Counted from the first letter of the stretch, positions 10,060 to 18,191 are shown. The stretch is DNA of 64,000 nt from Actinomadura atramentaria DSM 43919 (GCF_000381885.1 NZ_KB907217.1:168668-232667), one strand, 5' to 3'. The notes: generated from the sequence alone by a model not told the origin. Numbers and translations: made by a program.

Positions 10060-10851
10060 ATGCCCGGTGACGAGCTGATGAAAGACGTCCCGACCGACCT
10101 GATCTTCCGGCTGCCGCCGTCGTTCGACACGGTCGAGGAGGAGCGGCGGCACCGCAAGGAGCGGCTGACGGCCGCGCTGCGGCTGTTCGGGAAGTTCGGC
10201 TTCGAGGAGGGCGTCGCGGGCCACATCACCGCGCGCGACCCGGAGCTGACCGACCACTTCTGGGTCAACCCGTTCGGGATGTCGTTCAAGCACATCAAGG
10301 TCAGCGACCTGATCCTGGTGAACCACGAGGGCAAGGTCGTCCACGGCCGGTACCCGGTGAACGAGGCCGCGTTCGCGATCCACTCGCAGGTCCACCAGGC
10401 GCGTCCGGACGTCGTGGCCGCCGCGCACAGCCACTCCACCCACGGCCGCGCGCTGTCGGCGCTCGGCCAGAAGCTGGAGCCGATCACGCAGGACGTGTGC
10501 GCGTTCTACCAGGATCACGGGCTGTTCGACGACTACACCGGTGTCGTGACCGACCTGGAGGAGGGCAAGCGGATCGCCGCCGCCCTCGGCGACACCAAGG
10601 CCGTCATCCTGCGCAACCACGGCCTGCTGACGGTCGGCTCGACGGTGGACGCGGCCGCCTGGTGGTTCATCACGATGGAGCGGTCGTGCCAAGTGCAGCT
10701 CCTGGCCAAGGCCGCCGGGACGGTCGTGCCGATCGAGCCGGAGAACGCCGAGCTGACGCACCGCCAGATCGGCAACGACATCGTCGGCTGGGTCAACTAC
10801 CAGCCGCTTTACGACCAGATCACGCGGGAGCAGCCGGACCTGTTCGACTGA
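10060..10851 (+). CDS. Class II aldolase/adducin-family protein
   Basis: A 263-residue zinc-dependent aldolase-fold protein. Metal-binding histidines are seen in AAHSHSTHGRALS (about residues 126-131) and in the LRNHGLL loop. The GHITARDPE segment and the HGRYPVNEAAFAIHSQVH stretch are typical of the family. It may be an aldolase or decarboxylase on a small hydroxy acid or sugar phosphate; the substrate is not evident. The ribosome binding site is TGAGGAG. It is transcribed alone and ends at a strong hairpin. Confidence 0.85.
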   Translation: MPGDELMKDVPTDLIFRLPPSFDTVEEERRHRKERLTAALRLFGKFGFEEGVAGHITARDPELTDHFWVNPFGMSFKHIKVSDLILVNHEGKVVHGRYPVNEAAFAIHSQVHQARPDVVAAAHSHSTHGRALSALGQKLEPITQDVCAFYQDHGLFDDYTGVVTDLEEGKRIAAALGDTKAVILRNHGLLTVGSTVDAAAWWFITMERSCQVQLLAKAAGTVVPIEPENAELTHRQIGNDIVGWVNYQPLYDQITREQPDLFD

Positions 10852-10862
10852 TCCCGGTACGG

Positions 10863-10888
10863 GAGGGGCGGGCGGCGGCCCGCCCCTC
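10863..10888 (+). terminator. Terminator after the class II aldolase gene
   Basis: GAGGGGCGGGC (10863-10873) pairs perfectly with 10878-10888 across a 4-base loop. Confidence 0.75.
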
Positions 10889-11003
10889 GTGTCGTTTCCG
10901 GGCGAAGGGGATCTAGCTCCGCGTTTCGCCGTCCCGACCCCCGTCCGCTCCGCGATCATTACCCTGAGTACCCGTTTCACGACGGATCGGGACGGGGGAC
11001 GCG

Positions 11004-12023
11004 GTGGACGCGCGCGCTCGGGACGCCGCCGACCAGCTCGTCCGGCTCACCCGGCTCGTGCTGCGGGCGGGCGGCGTCCCGCCGACGCTGGACGACGCGC
11101 CGCGCGCCGTCCGCGTGCTCCGGCACAACGGGGCCGAGCTGACCGCGCCGGAGCGGCACGTCCTCGGCCTCATCGTCGCGGGACGCTGCACGACGCGGCT
11201 CGCCTCGGTGCTGGAGGTGGACGAGGCGGTCGTGGCGGACCACCTGCGGGCGGTCCTCGCGGACTTCGCGCTGCCGGAGGAACCGCCGCCGCCCGGCCCG
11301 GCGCGCGTCCGGCGGCGCGGGGCGCTGACGCTGCTCGTCGTGCCCTGCACGGCGACGCTGCTGGTCGGCGGCGCGGCGGCGGCCGTCGCGCTGCAGCGCC
11401 CGCCCGAACGGCCCGCCCCCACCCCCCACGCGGTCCCCCGCCCGCACACCGGGCGGCACCACGCCGCGCACGGCCCGCGCGCGGCTGCTGCGGGCACCGC
11501 GACCAGCGCGCGGCAAGGGTCGGACGGCGGACCCGCGACCGGCGGCACGACCGATCCGGCGACCGGCGGCGGGCCGCTGCCCAGCGCGCCGCCGGGTACC
11601 GCCGCCAGGCCGGCACCGGGCAGACCCCCGACCGGCTCGCCCGCCTTCCCCGCGCGGCGGGGGCGGCGGTTGCCGCGCGGGGTCGCGACCGCCACGTCGT
11701 TCTGGGACGCGGCGACCGCGCGCGGCGCGCGGATGTCGACGCGCACCGTCGCCAGCCCGTACTGGCCGCTCGGCACCCGCGTCCGGATCAGCTACCGGGG
11801 CCGGACCGCGTACGGCGTCGTGCAGGACTTCGGCCCCGCCGCGTGGGCCGTCGCGCAGCACGACCCGCCCGCGATCCTCGACCTGTCCGAGCCGATGATG
11901 GCGCGGCTCACCGGCCGCCGCGTCCACGCCGTCCCGGTGCGGTTCGAGGTGCTGGCGTGGGGGCGCGGGCCGGTCTACCGCGCGTCCGGGCCGGGGCGCG
12001 CGCTGGCGTTCCGGCGGTCGTGA
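11004..12023 (+). CDS. LuxR-type HTH - transmembrane - double-psi beta-barrel fusion protein
   Basis: A 339-residue protein of unusual build. Residues 46-88 read as a LuxR/GerE-type HTH (LTAPERHVLGLIVAGR, then TTRLASVLEVDEAVVADHL). A transmembrane helix follows at about 107-130 (LTLLVVPCTATLLVGGAAA), then a Pro/Thr/Gly-rich linker to about 225. The C-terminal 95 residues are like the RlpA double-psi beta-barrel (GVATATSFW, GTRVRISYRGRTAYGVVQD, ILDLSEPMMARL). The GTG start is modestly supported. The topology would put the HTH in the cytoplasm and the barrel outside. RlpA barrels act on or bind peptidoglycan; whether this one does is unknown. Confidence 0.75.
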   Translation: MDARARDAADQLVRLTRLVLRAGGVPPTLDDAPRAVRVLRHNGAELTAPERHVLGLIVAGRCTTRLASVLEVDEAVVADHLRAVLADFALPEEPPPPGPARVRRRGALTLLVVPCTATLLVGGAAAAVALQRPPERPAPTPHAVPRPHTGRHHAAHGPRAAAAGTATSARQGSDGGPATGGTTDPATGGGPLPSAPPGTAARPAPGRPPTGSPAFPARRGRRLPRGVATATSFWDAATARGARMSTRTVASPYWPLGTRVRISYRGRTAYGVVQDFGPAAWAVAQHDPPAILDLSEPMMARLTGRRVHAVPVRFEVLAWGRGPVYRASGPGRALAFRRS

Positions 12024-12027
12024 CGGC

Positions 12028-13449
12028 TCACGCCGCGCCCTCCAGCGGCAGCCGCACCTCGAACCGGGTGTCGCCCGGCCGCGACGCCACCCGGATGTCG
12101 CCGCCGTGCCGGTCCACCACGATCCGCCAGGAGATGTCCAGGCCGAGGCCCGTCCCCTGCCCGACGGGCTTGGTGGTGAAGAACGGCGTGAACACGCGGT
12201 CGAGGTCGTCCTCGGGGATGCCGCCGCCGGTGTCGGCGACGGTGACGACCGCGTACGCGCCGTCGCGCGCCGTGGAGATCGCGAGCGTCCCCGCGCCGCC
12301 CATCGCGTACAGCGCGTTGACGATCAGGTTCGTCCACACCTGGTTCAGCTCGGCCGCGTACGCGGGGACGGGCGGCAGGTCCGGGTCGTAGGACGTCCGC
12401 AGCGTCACCTTCGGCCCGATCTTGCGGCGCAGCATCGTCAGCGTGCTGTCCAGCAGTTCCGCGAGGTCGGCGGGCTGGTAGGGCGCGCGGTCGAGCTGGG
12501 AGTACTGCCGCGCGGAGTCCAGGAGCGCGGTGATCCGGCCCGTCGCCTCCGCGATCTCCGCCTGGAGCTGCGCGACCTCCAGGACCTCCGCGAGCCAGGC
12601 GAGCGCGGCGGCCAGCCGGTCCTCCCCCGCCGCCGCGGCGACCTCGGCGGCCTGCTCGGGGCCGACGCCCGCCGCGACGAGGCCGGGCGCGAGGTCGTGG
12701 GCGCCCGGGACGCCGTGCTCGTCCAGCCAGTCGCCCAGCTCGTCCTCGGCGTCGCTCACGGCGAGCGGGTCGCCCGCGACCGCGCGCGGGCCGGGCGCCG
12801 CCCCGGCGAGCCGCTGCTCCAGCGACACGACCGCGGCGACCCGCTCGCAGTCCACGCCGCCCGCCGCCAGCTCCGTCAGCCGCCGCTGCGCCGAGTGCAG
12901 CCGGTCGCCCAGCTCCGCGCTCGCCCGCGACGCGGCCGCCGCCGGGTTGTTCAGCTCGTGGGTGAGGCCCGCGGTGAGCGTGCCGAGCGCCGTCAGCCGT
13001 TCGCGCTGGTCGACGATCCGCCGGGCGTTGCTCATCCCGAAGAAGACGCCTTCGAGCAGGTGCGTCGCCATCGGGTGCCACTCGCGGACGGCCTTGGCGA
13101 ACTTGCGCGCGGGCAGCACGAAGATCCTCGTCGGGCGCGTCGCGCGCAGCGTGTGCTGGTACCGCTGGTCGATGCGGTCGCCGATGTACGCCTGCACCGC
13201 GCCGCCGTACACGCCGGGCTGCTCGGTGCGCGTCAGCTCCGCCTCGTGGCCGCGGACGAGCTGCACCATCGACAGGCCGCCCTCGAGGAGGACGAAGAAC
13301 GACTCGGCCGGGTCGCCCTGCACGCAGATCGGCTCGCCCTCGCCGTAGGAGCGGACGGTCCCGGCCGCGGCGAGCCAGGCCAGCTTGCGCTCGTCCAGGT
13401 CCTCGAAGAGGAACAGTTCCCGCAGCCGCTCGGGCGCGACGTCCGTCAT
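12028..13449 (-). CDS. Sensor histidine kinase with cyclic-nucleotide-binding-like domain
   Basis: A 473-residue cytosolic kinase. Residues 8-125 form a CNB-like beta roll (GEGEPICVQGDPAESFFVLL, RIFVLPARKFAKAV). The H-box LTAGLTHELNNPAAAASR places the phospho-acceptor at His164, and the ATPase domain has N (VWTNLIVNALYAMGG), G1 (DTGGGIPEDD), F (FTPFFTTK) and G2 (GQGTGLGLDIS) boxes. No membrane segment is visible, so the input is intracellular. Its ATG overlaps the stop of the upstream response-regulator/flavoenzyme gene (ATGA), so the two are translationally coupled and almost certainly partners. Confidence 0.92.
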   Translation of the reverse strand: MTDVAPERLRELFLFEDLDERKLAWLAAAGTVRSYGEGEPICVQGDPAESFFVLLEGGLSMVQLVRGHEAELTRTEQPGVYGGAVQAYIGDRIDQRYQHTLRATRPTRIFVLPARKFAKAVREWHPMATHLLEGVFFGMSNARRIVDQRERLTALGTLTAGLTHELNNPAAAASRASAELGDRLHSAQRRLTELAAGGVDCERVAAVVSLEQRLAGAAPGPRAVAGDPLAVSDAEDELGDWLDEHGVPGAHDLAPGLVAAGVGPEQAAEVAAAAGEDRLAAALAWLAEVLEVAQLQAEIAEATGRITALLDSARQYSQLDRAPYQPADLAELLDSTLTMLRRKIGPKVTLRTSYDPDLPPVPAYAAELNQVWTNLIVNALYAMGGAGTLAISTARDGAYAVVTVADTGGGIPEDDLDRVFTPFFTTKPVGQGTGLGLDISWRIVVDRHGGDIRVASRPGDTRFEVRLPLEGAA

Positions 13450-15080
13450 GACCCCTCCAGGTACCGGTGGACGAGCGTGACCGCCATCGCGCCGTCGCCG
13501 ACCGCGGCCGCGACGCGCTTGATCGAGCCCGCGCGGACGTCGCCCGCCGCGAACACGCCCGGCACGCTCGTCTCCAGGAAGTACGGCGGACGCAGCTCGG
13601 TGCCGCCGCCGTCCAGGTCCGGGCCGGTCAGGACGTAGCCGGCCTCGTCGCGGGCCACGGCGTCGCCGAGCCAGTCGGTGCCGGGCTCCGCGCCGATGAA
13701 GACGAACAGCCACTGCGCGTCGACCGTCCGCTCGCCGTCCGGGCCGGACAGCGTGAGCCGCTGGAGGTGGTCGTCGCCCGCGCCGCCGGTGACGACGGTC
13801 CGGGTGTGGACCTCGACGTTCGGCAGTCCCTCGATCCGCTCGATCAGGTACCGCGACATCGACGCCTCCAGGCCGTCCGCGCGGACCAGCAGGTGGACCT
13901 TCTCGGCGGTCTTGGCCAGGTGGACGGCGCACTGCCCGGCGGAGTTCGCGCCGCCGACCACGTAGACCTCCTGCTCGGCGCACGCGGGCGTCTCCGTCGT
14001 CGCCGCGCCGTAGAAGACGCCGCGGCCGGTGAACTCCTCCAGGCCGGGGGCGTTCAGGCGGCGGTACGACACGCCGGTCGCGAGGATGACGGCGTGGGCG
14101 GCGACCTCCGTCCCGTCCGCCTGGCGGACGACGCGCGCCCGGCCGCGTTCCTCCAGGCCGGTGACGCGGCCCGTCGTGACCAGCTCGACGCCGAACCGCT
14201 CGGCCTGGCGGCGGGCCCGGTCGGCGAGCTGCGCGCCCGACACGCCGTCGGGGAACCCGAGGTAGTTCTCGATGCGGGAACTCTGCCCGGCCTGGCCGCC
14301 GGACGCGTGCTGCTCGATGAGGACCGTCCGCAGGCCCTCCGACGCCCCGTACACGGCCGCGCCGAGCCCGGCCGGGCCCGCGCCGACGACGATCAGGTCG
14401 TAGAAGTCCGCGCCCGCCTCGGTGCTGAGCCCGACCGCGGCGGCCAGCTCGGCGTCGGTGGGCGCGGCGAGGTACGTCCCGTCCTGGGTCACGACGAGCG
14501 GCAGGTCGGGCGAGCCGGCCGCCTTCAGCAGCTCCACCGCCTCGGGGACCGTGTCGAGCAGGAACGTGTACGGGACCTGGTTGCGGGCGAGGAAGTCGCG
14601 GACCTCGTACGACCGCTCCGACCAGCGGTGCCCGACGACGCGCAGGTCGGCGGGCGTGCGGCGCTCGGTACGCCGCCACGCCTCCAGTTGCGCGTCGATG
14701 ACCGGGTAGAACTTCTCCTCCGGCGGGTTCCACGGCTTCAGCAGGTAGTGGTCGAGGTCCACGACGTTGATGGCCTGGATCGCGGCGTCCGTGTCGGCGT
14801 AGGCGGTGAGCAGGACGCGGCGCGCGTACGGGTACAGGTCCATGGCGCGTTCCAAGAAGTCCACGCCGTTCATCTCGGGCATGCGGTGGTCGGCCAGCAG
14901 CACGGCCGTGTCGTCGCCGCGCAGTTTCAGCTCCGCGAGCGCGTCCAGCGCGGTCGGCCCGGACTCGGCGCGGACGACCCGGTAGTCCCCCGCGTAGCGG
15001 CGGCGCAGGTCGCGCGCCACCGCGCGGGAGACCCCCGGATCGTCGTCGACCGTCAGGATCACAGGTTTGGACACGTTCAT
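13446..15080 (-). CDS. Response regulator fused to thioredoxin-like and thioredoxin-reductase-like domains
   Basis: A 544-residue protein with three parts. Residues 5-125 are a receiver domain with phospho-acceptor Asp64 (LLADHRMPEMNG) and Lys115. Residues about 145-215 are a thioredoxin/glutaredoxin-like fold without CxxC (HRWSERSYEVRDFLARN). Residues 226-540 are an FAD/NAD(P)H oxidoreductase with VVGAGPAGLGAA, a second dinucleotide motif VVGGANSAGQ and VPGVFAAGDVRAG. The redox CxxC of true thioredoxin reductase is replaced by TTETPACAE. The output is therefore an enzyme, not DNA binding. ATG 15080 abuts AAAGGGG; a GTG two codons on is better spaced. Confidence 0.9.
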   Translation of the reverse strand: MNVSKPVILTVDDDPGVSRAVARDLRRRYAGDYRVVRAESGPTALDALAELKLRGDDTAVLLADHRMPEMNGVDFLERAMDLYPYARRVLLTAYADTDAAIQAINVVDLDHYLLKPWNPPEEKFYPVIDAQLEAWRRTERRTPADLRVVGHRWSERSYEVRDFLARNQVPYTFLLDTVPEAVELLKAAGSPDLPLVVTQDGTYLAAPTDAELAAAVGLSTEAGADFYDLIVVGAGPAGLGAAVYGASEGLRTVLIEQHASGGQAGQSSRIENYLGFPDGVSGAQLADRARRQAERFGVELVTTGRVTGLEERGRARVVRQADGTEVAAHAVILATGVSYRRLNAPGLEEFTGRGVFYGAATTETPACAEQEVYVVGGANSAGQCAVHLAKTAEKVHLLVRADGLEASMSRYLIERIEGLPNVEVHTRTVVTGGAGDDHLQRLTLSGPDGERTVDAQWLFVFIGAEPGTDWLGDAVARDEAGYVLTGPDLDGGGTELRPPYFLETSVPGVFAAGDVRAGSIKRVAAAVGDGAMAVTLVHRYLEGS

Positions 15081-15186
15081 CCCCTTTGAGCGCGACACGT
15101 GCTGACAGCCTATTCGGGCGAAGATCACCGCGCGTCGGGCTTCCCCGGCGTTCGGCCGCGTCCGGGGCATCCGCGATGATCGGAGG

Positions 15187-16242
15187 ATGACACTGCGGGT
15201 CGCACTCATCGGATACGGAACCGGAGGCTCGGTGTTCCACGCGCCGCTGATCGCGGCGACGCCGGACCTCCGGCTCGACGCGGTCGTCACCGCGGACCCC
15301 GGGCGGGCGCGGGCCGTGCGGGAGCGCTACCCGGACGCCGCCGTCCTGGACAGCGCCGACCGGCTGTGGGAGTCCACCGGACGGTTCGACCTCGTCGTCG
15401 TGACGGCGCCGAACCGGCACCACGTGCCGCTCGCCCGGACGGCGCTCACCGCCGGGATGGCCGTCGTGCTCGACAAGCCGGTGGCGGCGTCCGCGGCCGA
15501 CGCCCGGTCGCTCGCGGCGCTCAGCGCGGTGCGGGGGCTGCCCGTCGTCCCGTTCCACAACCGGCGCTACGACGGGGACTTCCGCACCGTGCGGCGGCTG
15601 GTCGCGGACGGCGCGCTCGGGGACGTCCGCCGGTTCGAGTCGCGGTTCGAGCGGTGGCGGCCGGAGGTGCGCGCGGGCTGGAAGGAGAGCGCCGACCCGC
15701 GCGACGCGGGCGGCATCCTGTACGACCTCGGCTCGCACCTCATCGACCAGGCGGTGGCGCTGTTCGGCCGCCCGGAGTCGGTGTACGCGGAGATCGACGC
15801 CCGCCGTCCCGGCGCGCAGGCCCCCGACGACGTCTTCGTCGCCCTCGACCACCCCGGCGGGGAACGTTCCCACCTGTGGATGAGCGCGGTCGCGGCGGAC
15901 CTGGGGCCGCGCTTCCGCGTCCTCGGCGGGGCGGCCGCCTACACGGTGCATGGCATGGACCCGCAGGAAGAGGCCCTACGCGCGGGCGGAACCCCGGCCG
16001 ACCCGGGCTGGGGCCAGGTTCCCCCGTCCCGCTACGGCCGGCTCGGCACCCCCGACTCGACCCGCCCGGAACCAACCATCCCGGGCGCCTACCAGGAGTT
16101 CTATGCGGCGGTCGCCCGCTCTCTCCGCGGCGAGGAACCCCCGCCCGTCGCCCTGGCCGACGCCATCACCGGCCTGGAGATCATCGAAGCCGCCCAGACC
16201 TCAGCCCGGACGGGCGACGCCGTCACCCCGCCGACGCCCTGA
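15187..16242 (+). CDS. Gfo/Idh/MocA-family NAD(P)-dependent oxidoreductase
   Basis: A 351-residue sugar/inositol-type dehydrogenase. The N-terminal Rossmann motif is VALIGYGTGGSVFHAPLI. The EKP-type motif appears as VLDKPVAAS, and the C-terminal domain carries GGILYDLGSHLIDQ with the conserved Asp and His. Substrate unknown. GGAGG directly touches the ATG, an unusually tight spacing, so the true start may be a few codons further in. Divergent from the response-regulator/flavoenzyme gene. Confidence 0.9.
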   Translation: MTLRVALIGYGTGGSVFHAPLIAATPDLRLDAVVTADPGRARAVRERYPDAAVLDSADRLWESTGRFDLVVVTAPNRHHVPLARTALTAGMAVVLDKPVAASAADARSLAALSAVRGLPVVPFHNRRYDGDFRTVRRLVADGALGDVRRFESRFERWRPEVRAGWKESADPRDAGGILYDLGSHLIDQAVALFGRPESVYAEIDARRPGAQAPDDVFVALDHPGGERSHLWMSAVAADLGPRFRVLGGAAAYTVHGMDPQEEALRAGGTPADPGWGQVPPSRYGRLGTPDSTRPEPTIPGAYQEFYAAVARSLRGEEPPPVALADAITGLEIIEAAQTSARTGDAVTPPTP

Positions 16243-16254
16243 CCACCCGGTAGC

Positions 16255-16413
16255 GTTTCAAAGTCCTGGCCCACGGCCCTCGCCTGGCGGCTCGGGCCTG
16301 ACCGGGCCTGTGCGAGCGCGGCATCGCTCCGCGATCTGTCCGGCGAAGCTCGCCTCCGGCTCGCTTCACCGGCCAGTCAACGCACTTGCGCTGGGGCTGA
16401 GGCACTTTGAGAC
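16255..16413. mobile_element. MITE-like or degenerate insertion-sequence remnant
   Basis: A roughly 160-bp non-coding block bounded by near-identical inverted ends: GTTTCAAAGT at 16255-16264 and the complement of GTCTCAAAGT at 16404-16413 (9 of 10). With one gap the match runs further inward. Inside is a strong imperfect hairpin with ends CCGGCGAAGC and GCTTCACCGG near 16340-16372. No transposase and no clear target-site duplication were seen. Confidence 0.35.
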
Positions 16414-16438
16414 AAGCCCCTAGGCACACGGCCTCAGC

Positions 16439-16521
16439 GTCTCCCCCGGGGCACGCCGAGTCTCCCCAGGGCATGCCGGGTCTCCCTCGCGGCACGCCGG
16501 GTCTCCCTCGCGGCACGCCGG
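16439..16521. repeat. Four tandem copies of a 21-bp repeat
   Basis: Units begin GTCTCCC and end GCACGCCGG/A; copies at 16480-16500 and 16501-16521 are identical, while copies at 16439 and 16460 are diverged. There is no spacer between units, so this is a minisatellite rather than CRISPR. The array lies in otherwise non-coding sequence (16243-16608) next to the MITE-like block. Confidence 0.7.
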
Positions 16522-16608
16522 GCGGCCGACACTCGGGCTGATGCTTCACCCGGTGGGGGCACCCATACGGCCGTTCGTCGTCGATGCGCGGTGGGTGACG
16601 GGCTTCGA

Positions 16609-17094
16609 TCAGCGGAGGGCGGGGCGGGCGGGCGCGGTGGCGGGGCCGAGATGGTGGCGGTCGCCGGTGAGGTACTCCGCGCGACGCTTGAGCGCGGCGT
16701 ACTCCTTGGCGAATCCGTGCGCGGACGCGGGTTCCGCGCCCGCCGATCCCGGCTTCGGCGGCAGCAGCGCGGAGCACGCGAGAACCAGCGCGACCGCCGC
16801 GACACGCCGCATCCCTCGCCGGACACCCGACCCGCGCCCGACACGCACGACCGGATCCGTGGAACGCGGACCGCCCTGCCCCCGCACGCCGCTCCGGGAA
16901 CGCGGGTAATTGGTGGGACGTGAGTCGTCCGTTGGGCGGTCCCGCGCGGGGACTGTTTGAGGCCCTGGATTCTCGGCGGCCGGGGTGGGGCAGGAAGCCT
17001 CTTCCGCGCGGTGGGCGGAATGCGCGGTGGGGTCGGGGCGCGGGGCGGGGGGTGTACGGGGCGGCGCGTCGCCGGAGCGGTCGGGGGCCGTCAC
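16609..17094 (-). CDS. Hypothetical membrane-anchored or secreted protein
   Basis: A 161-residue product. Residues 1-95 are disordered and rich in Pro/Arg/Thr. A hydrophobic segment follows (RRVAAVALVLACSALLPP), then a short tail with EYAALKRRAEYLTGDRHH. The GTG start at 17094 has an excellent AAGGAGGGGACC ribosome binding site. An internal ATG at 16812 would give a 67-residue protein with a classical signal peptide, which is an equally plausible product. No known domain; it ends next to the 21-bp repeats. Confidence 0.55.
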   Translation of the reverse strand: MTAPDRSGDAPPRTPPAPRPDPTAHSAHRAEEASCPTPAAENPGPQTVPARDRPTDDSRPTNYPRSRSGVRGQGGPRSTDPVVRVGRGSGVRRGMRRVAAVALVLACSALLPPKPGSAGAEPASAHGFAKEYAALKRRAEYLTGDRHHLGPATAPARPALR

Positions 17095-17226
17095 GGTCCC
17101 CTCCTTGTCGCGTTCGGGAACGGGTCGCCGGACGTTACCACGCGTGGTCGGTGCGATTCCGGGCAACGCGAATCCGCGGCCCGGCCGGAAATGGACGTCC
17201 GGGCCATCACCCCGCCCCGGCCCGAG

Positions 17227-17280
17227 CCGCCCCGCCACCCCGGGCCGCCCCGCCACCCCGGGCCGCCCCGCCGCCCCGGG
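17227..17280. repeat. Three tandem 18-bp GC-only repeats
   Basis: Units of CCGCCCCGCCACCCCGGG at 17227-17244 and 17245-17262, and a one-base variant at 17263-17280. They are followed by G-rich sequence that is partly complementary, so the region 17209-17380 could form large hairpins. It occupies the space between the hypothetical gene at 17094 and the end of the HNH gene at 17386. Nothing else is seen in this gap. Confidence 0.7.
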
Positions 17281-17385
17281 CCGGAGCGGGCTCGGGGCGG
17301 CGGGCCGGGGGCTCGGGGCCGGGTGGCGGCTCGGGGCGGGGTGGCGGTCTGGCCCGGGGGCGGCGGGGAATCCGCGGGGGACCGA

Positions 17386-17826
17386 TCAGAAGTCGATCAG
17401 TTCCTCCCAGCTCGGGACGCGCAGTTCGACGCGCAGGCGCAGGCCCGCCTCCTCCGGCGTCCGGTCGCCCTTCCGGTTGTTGCACTTCCCGCACGCGAGA
17501 ACGGTGTTGGCCCAGCTGTCGGCACCGCCGCGCGACTGCGGGAGGACGTGGTCGATCGTGTGCCCGCGCCGCCCGCAGTAGCCGCAGACGCCGCGTTCGC
17601 GCAGGTAGACGCCGCGCTTGCTCCACGGCGGGCGGCGGCCGTGCCGCCAGCGCATCGCGACGTACCGGACGAGCCGGAGCACCCGGGGCACGGGGAAGCG
17701 CCCGATGGTGCGGCCTTCCTCCGCCTCCTCCACGACCGCCACCTCGCGGACCAGCATGCGGATGGCGTGCCGCAGGTCCACCTTCTGGAAGGGCTCGTAC
17801 GACGCGTTGAGGACCAGTACGTCCAT
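17386..17826 (-). CDS. HNH endonuclease-family protein
   Basis: A 146-residue protein. The HNH/zinc region has Cys81 and Cys84 (CGYCGRRGHTIDHVLPQSRG), the catalytic-type Asp-His at 92-93, Asn107 in WANTVLAC and the second zinc knuckle CGKCNNRKGDRTPEEA. The N-terminus LVLNASYEPFQKVDLRHA is characteristic of a compact HNH family widespread in actinobacteria. Start ATG 17826 has GGCAGGAGG upstream. Its leader contains a tRNA-like fold, described separately. The role is unknown; DNA nicking or repair is only inferred. Confidence 0.9.
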   Translation of the reverse strand: MDVLVLNASYEPFQKVDLRHAIRMLVREVAVVEEAEEGRTIGRFPVPRVLRLVRYVAMRWRHGRRPPWSKRGVYLRERGVCGYCGRRGHTIDHVLPQSRGGADSWANTVLACGKCNNRKGDRTPEEAGLRLRVELRVPSWEELIDF

Positions 17827-17855
17827 CGGTCGCCTCCTGCCGCTCGTGCGCCCGC

Positions 17856-17923
17856 TCCCCCGCCGGGACTCGAACCCGGTCCGCGCCCCGAGGGGGCGAC
17901 CGCCGACCTCGGCGACCGGGGGA
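17856..17923 (-). ncRNA. tRNA-like cloverleaf in the leader of the HNH gene
   Basis: Read on the minus strand, 68 bases fold as a four-arm structure. The acceptor-type stem TCCCCCG/CGGGGGA is 7 bp and perfect. Next comes GT, then a D-arm-like hairpin CGCCG-AGGT-CGGCG, an anticodon-position hairpin with a 6-bp stem and 3-base loop (CGCCCC-CTC-GGGGCG), and a T-arm CCGGG-TTCGAGT-CCCGG with canonical loop. It lacks a normal anticodon loop (no T33, no 7-base loop) and encodes no CCA, so it is not a standard tRNA. It ends about 30 bases before the HNH start codon. Structure is seen; function is unknown. Confidence 0.6.
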
Positions 17924-17934
17924 ATGGCATTCCC
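17920..17934 (-). promoter_or_regulatory. Hairpin that competes with the acceptor strand of the tRNA-like fold
   Basis: GGGAAT-GCC-ATTCCC on the minus strand is a perfect 6-bp hairpin whose 3' arm overlaps the 5' acceptor strand of the tRNA-like element. The two structures exclude each other, as in a conformational switch; whether that happens is inference. Confidence 0.4.
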
Positions 17935-18191
17935 TTTCGATCGGCCCGCCCGTGCGAGCCTCACTCAGAGTGCCGACCCCGCCCGGCCGCGGCAAGAGAT
18001 TTTCCGGGCGCACGCACGTTTTCCCGCCCCGCCGCCTCCTTTCCACGCACCGTTCCACCGACCGCACGCACCCGTTTCCCGAGGCGACACCCACCGGAAA
18101 CGCCCCCGCGCCCGAGCGGGAAATCCGCCGCTCACCGATTACCGCCCGAATACACCACCCCCGCTACTCGACCGCCACCGCCTCGACCTCG
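17935..18191. other. Intergenic region upstream of the HNH leader
   Basis: No gene, repeat or terminator was recognised here. It presumably holds the promoter of the HNH gene; no convincing -10/-35 pair was found. Confidence 0.5.

Noticed and set aside
7912..10980. 1022-codon minus-strand frame fused to the luciferase-like protein
   Set aside because: Only the last 286 codons match a protein family; the rest is out of frame with the PucR-type gene and antisense to the aldolase gene.
16439..16521. CRISPR array
   Set aside because: Repeats are directly adjacent without spacers, only about 21 bp, and no cas genes are near. It is a minisatellite. The same applies to 17227-17280.
17863..17879. 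Canonical tRNA gene on the minus strand
   Set aside because: The T-arm and acceptor stem are tRNA-like, but the anticodon arm has a 3-base loop, there is no U33 and the D-loop is too short, so it cannot decode. Recorded as a tRNA-like element instead.
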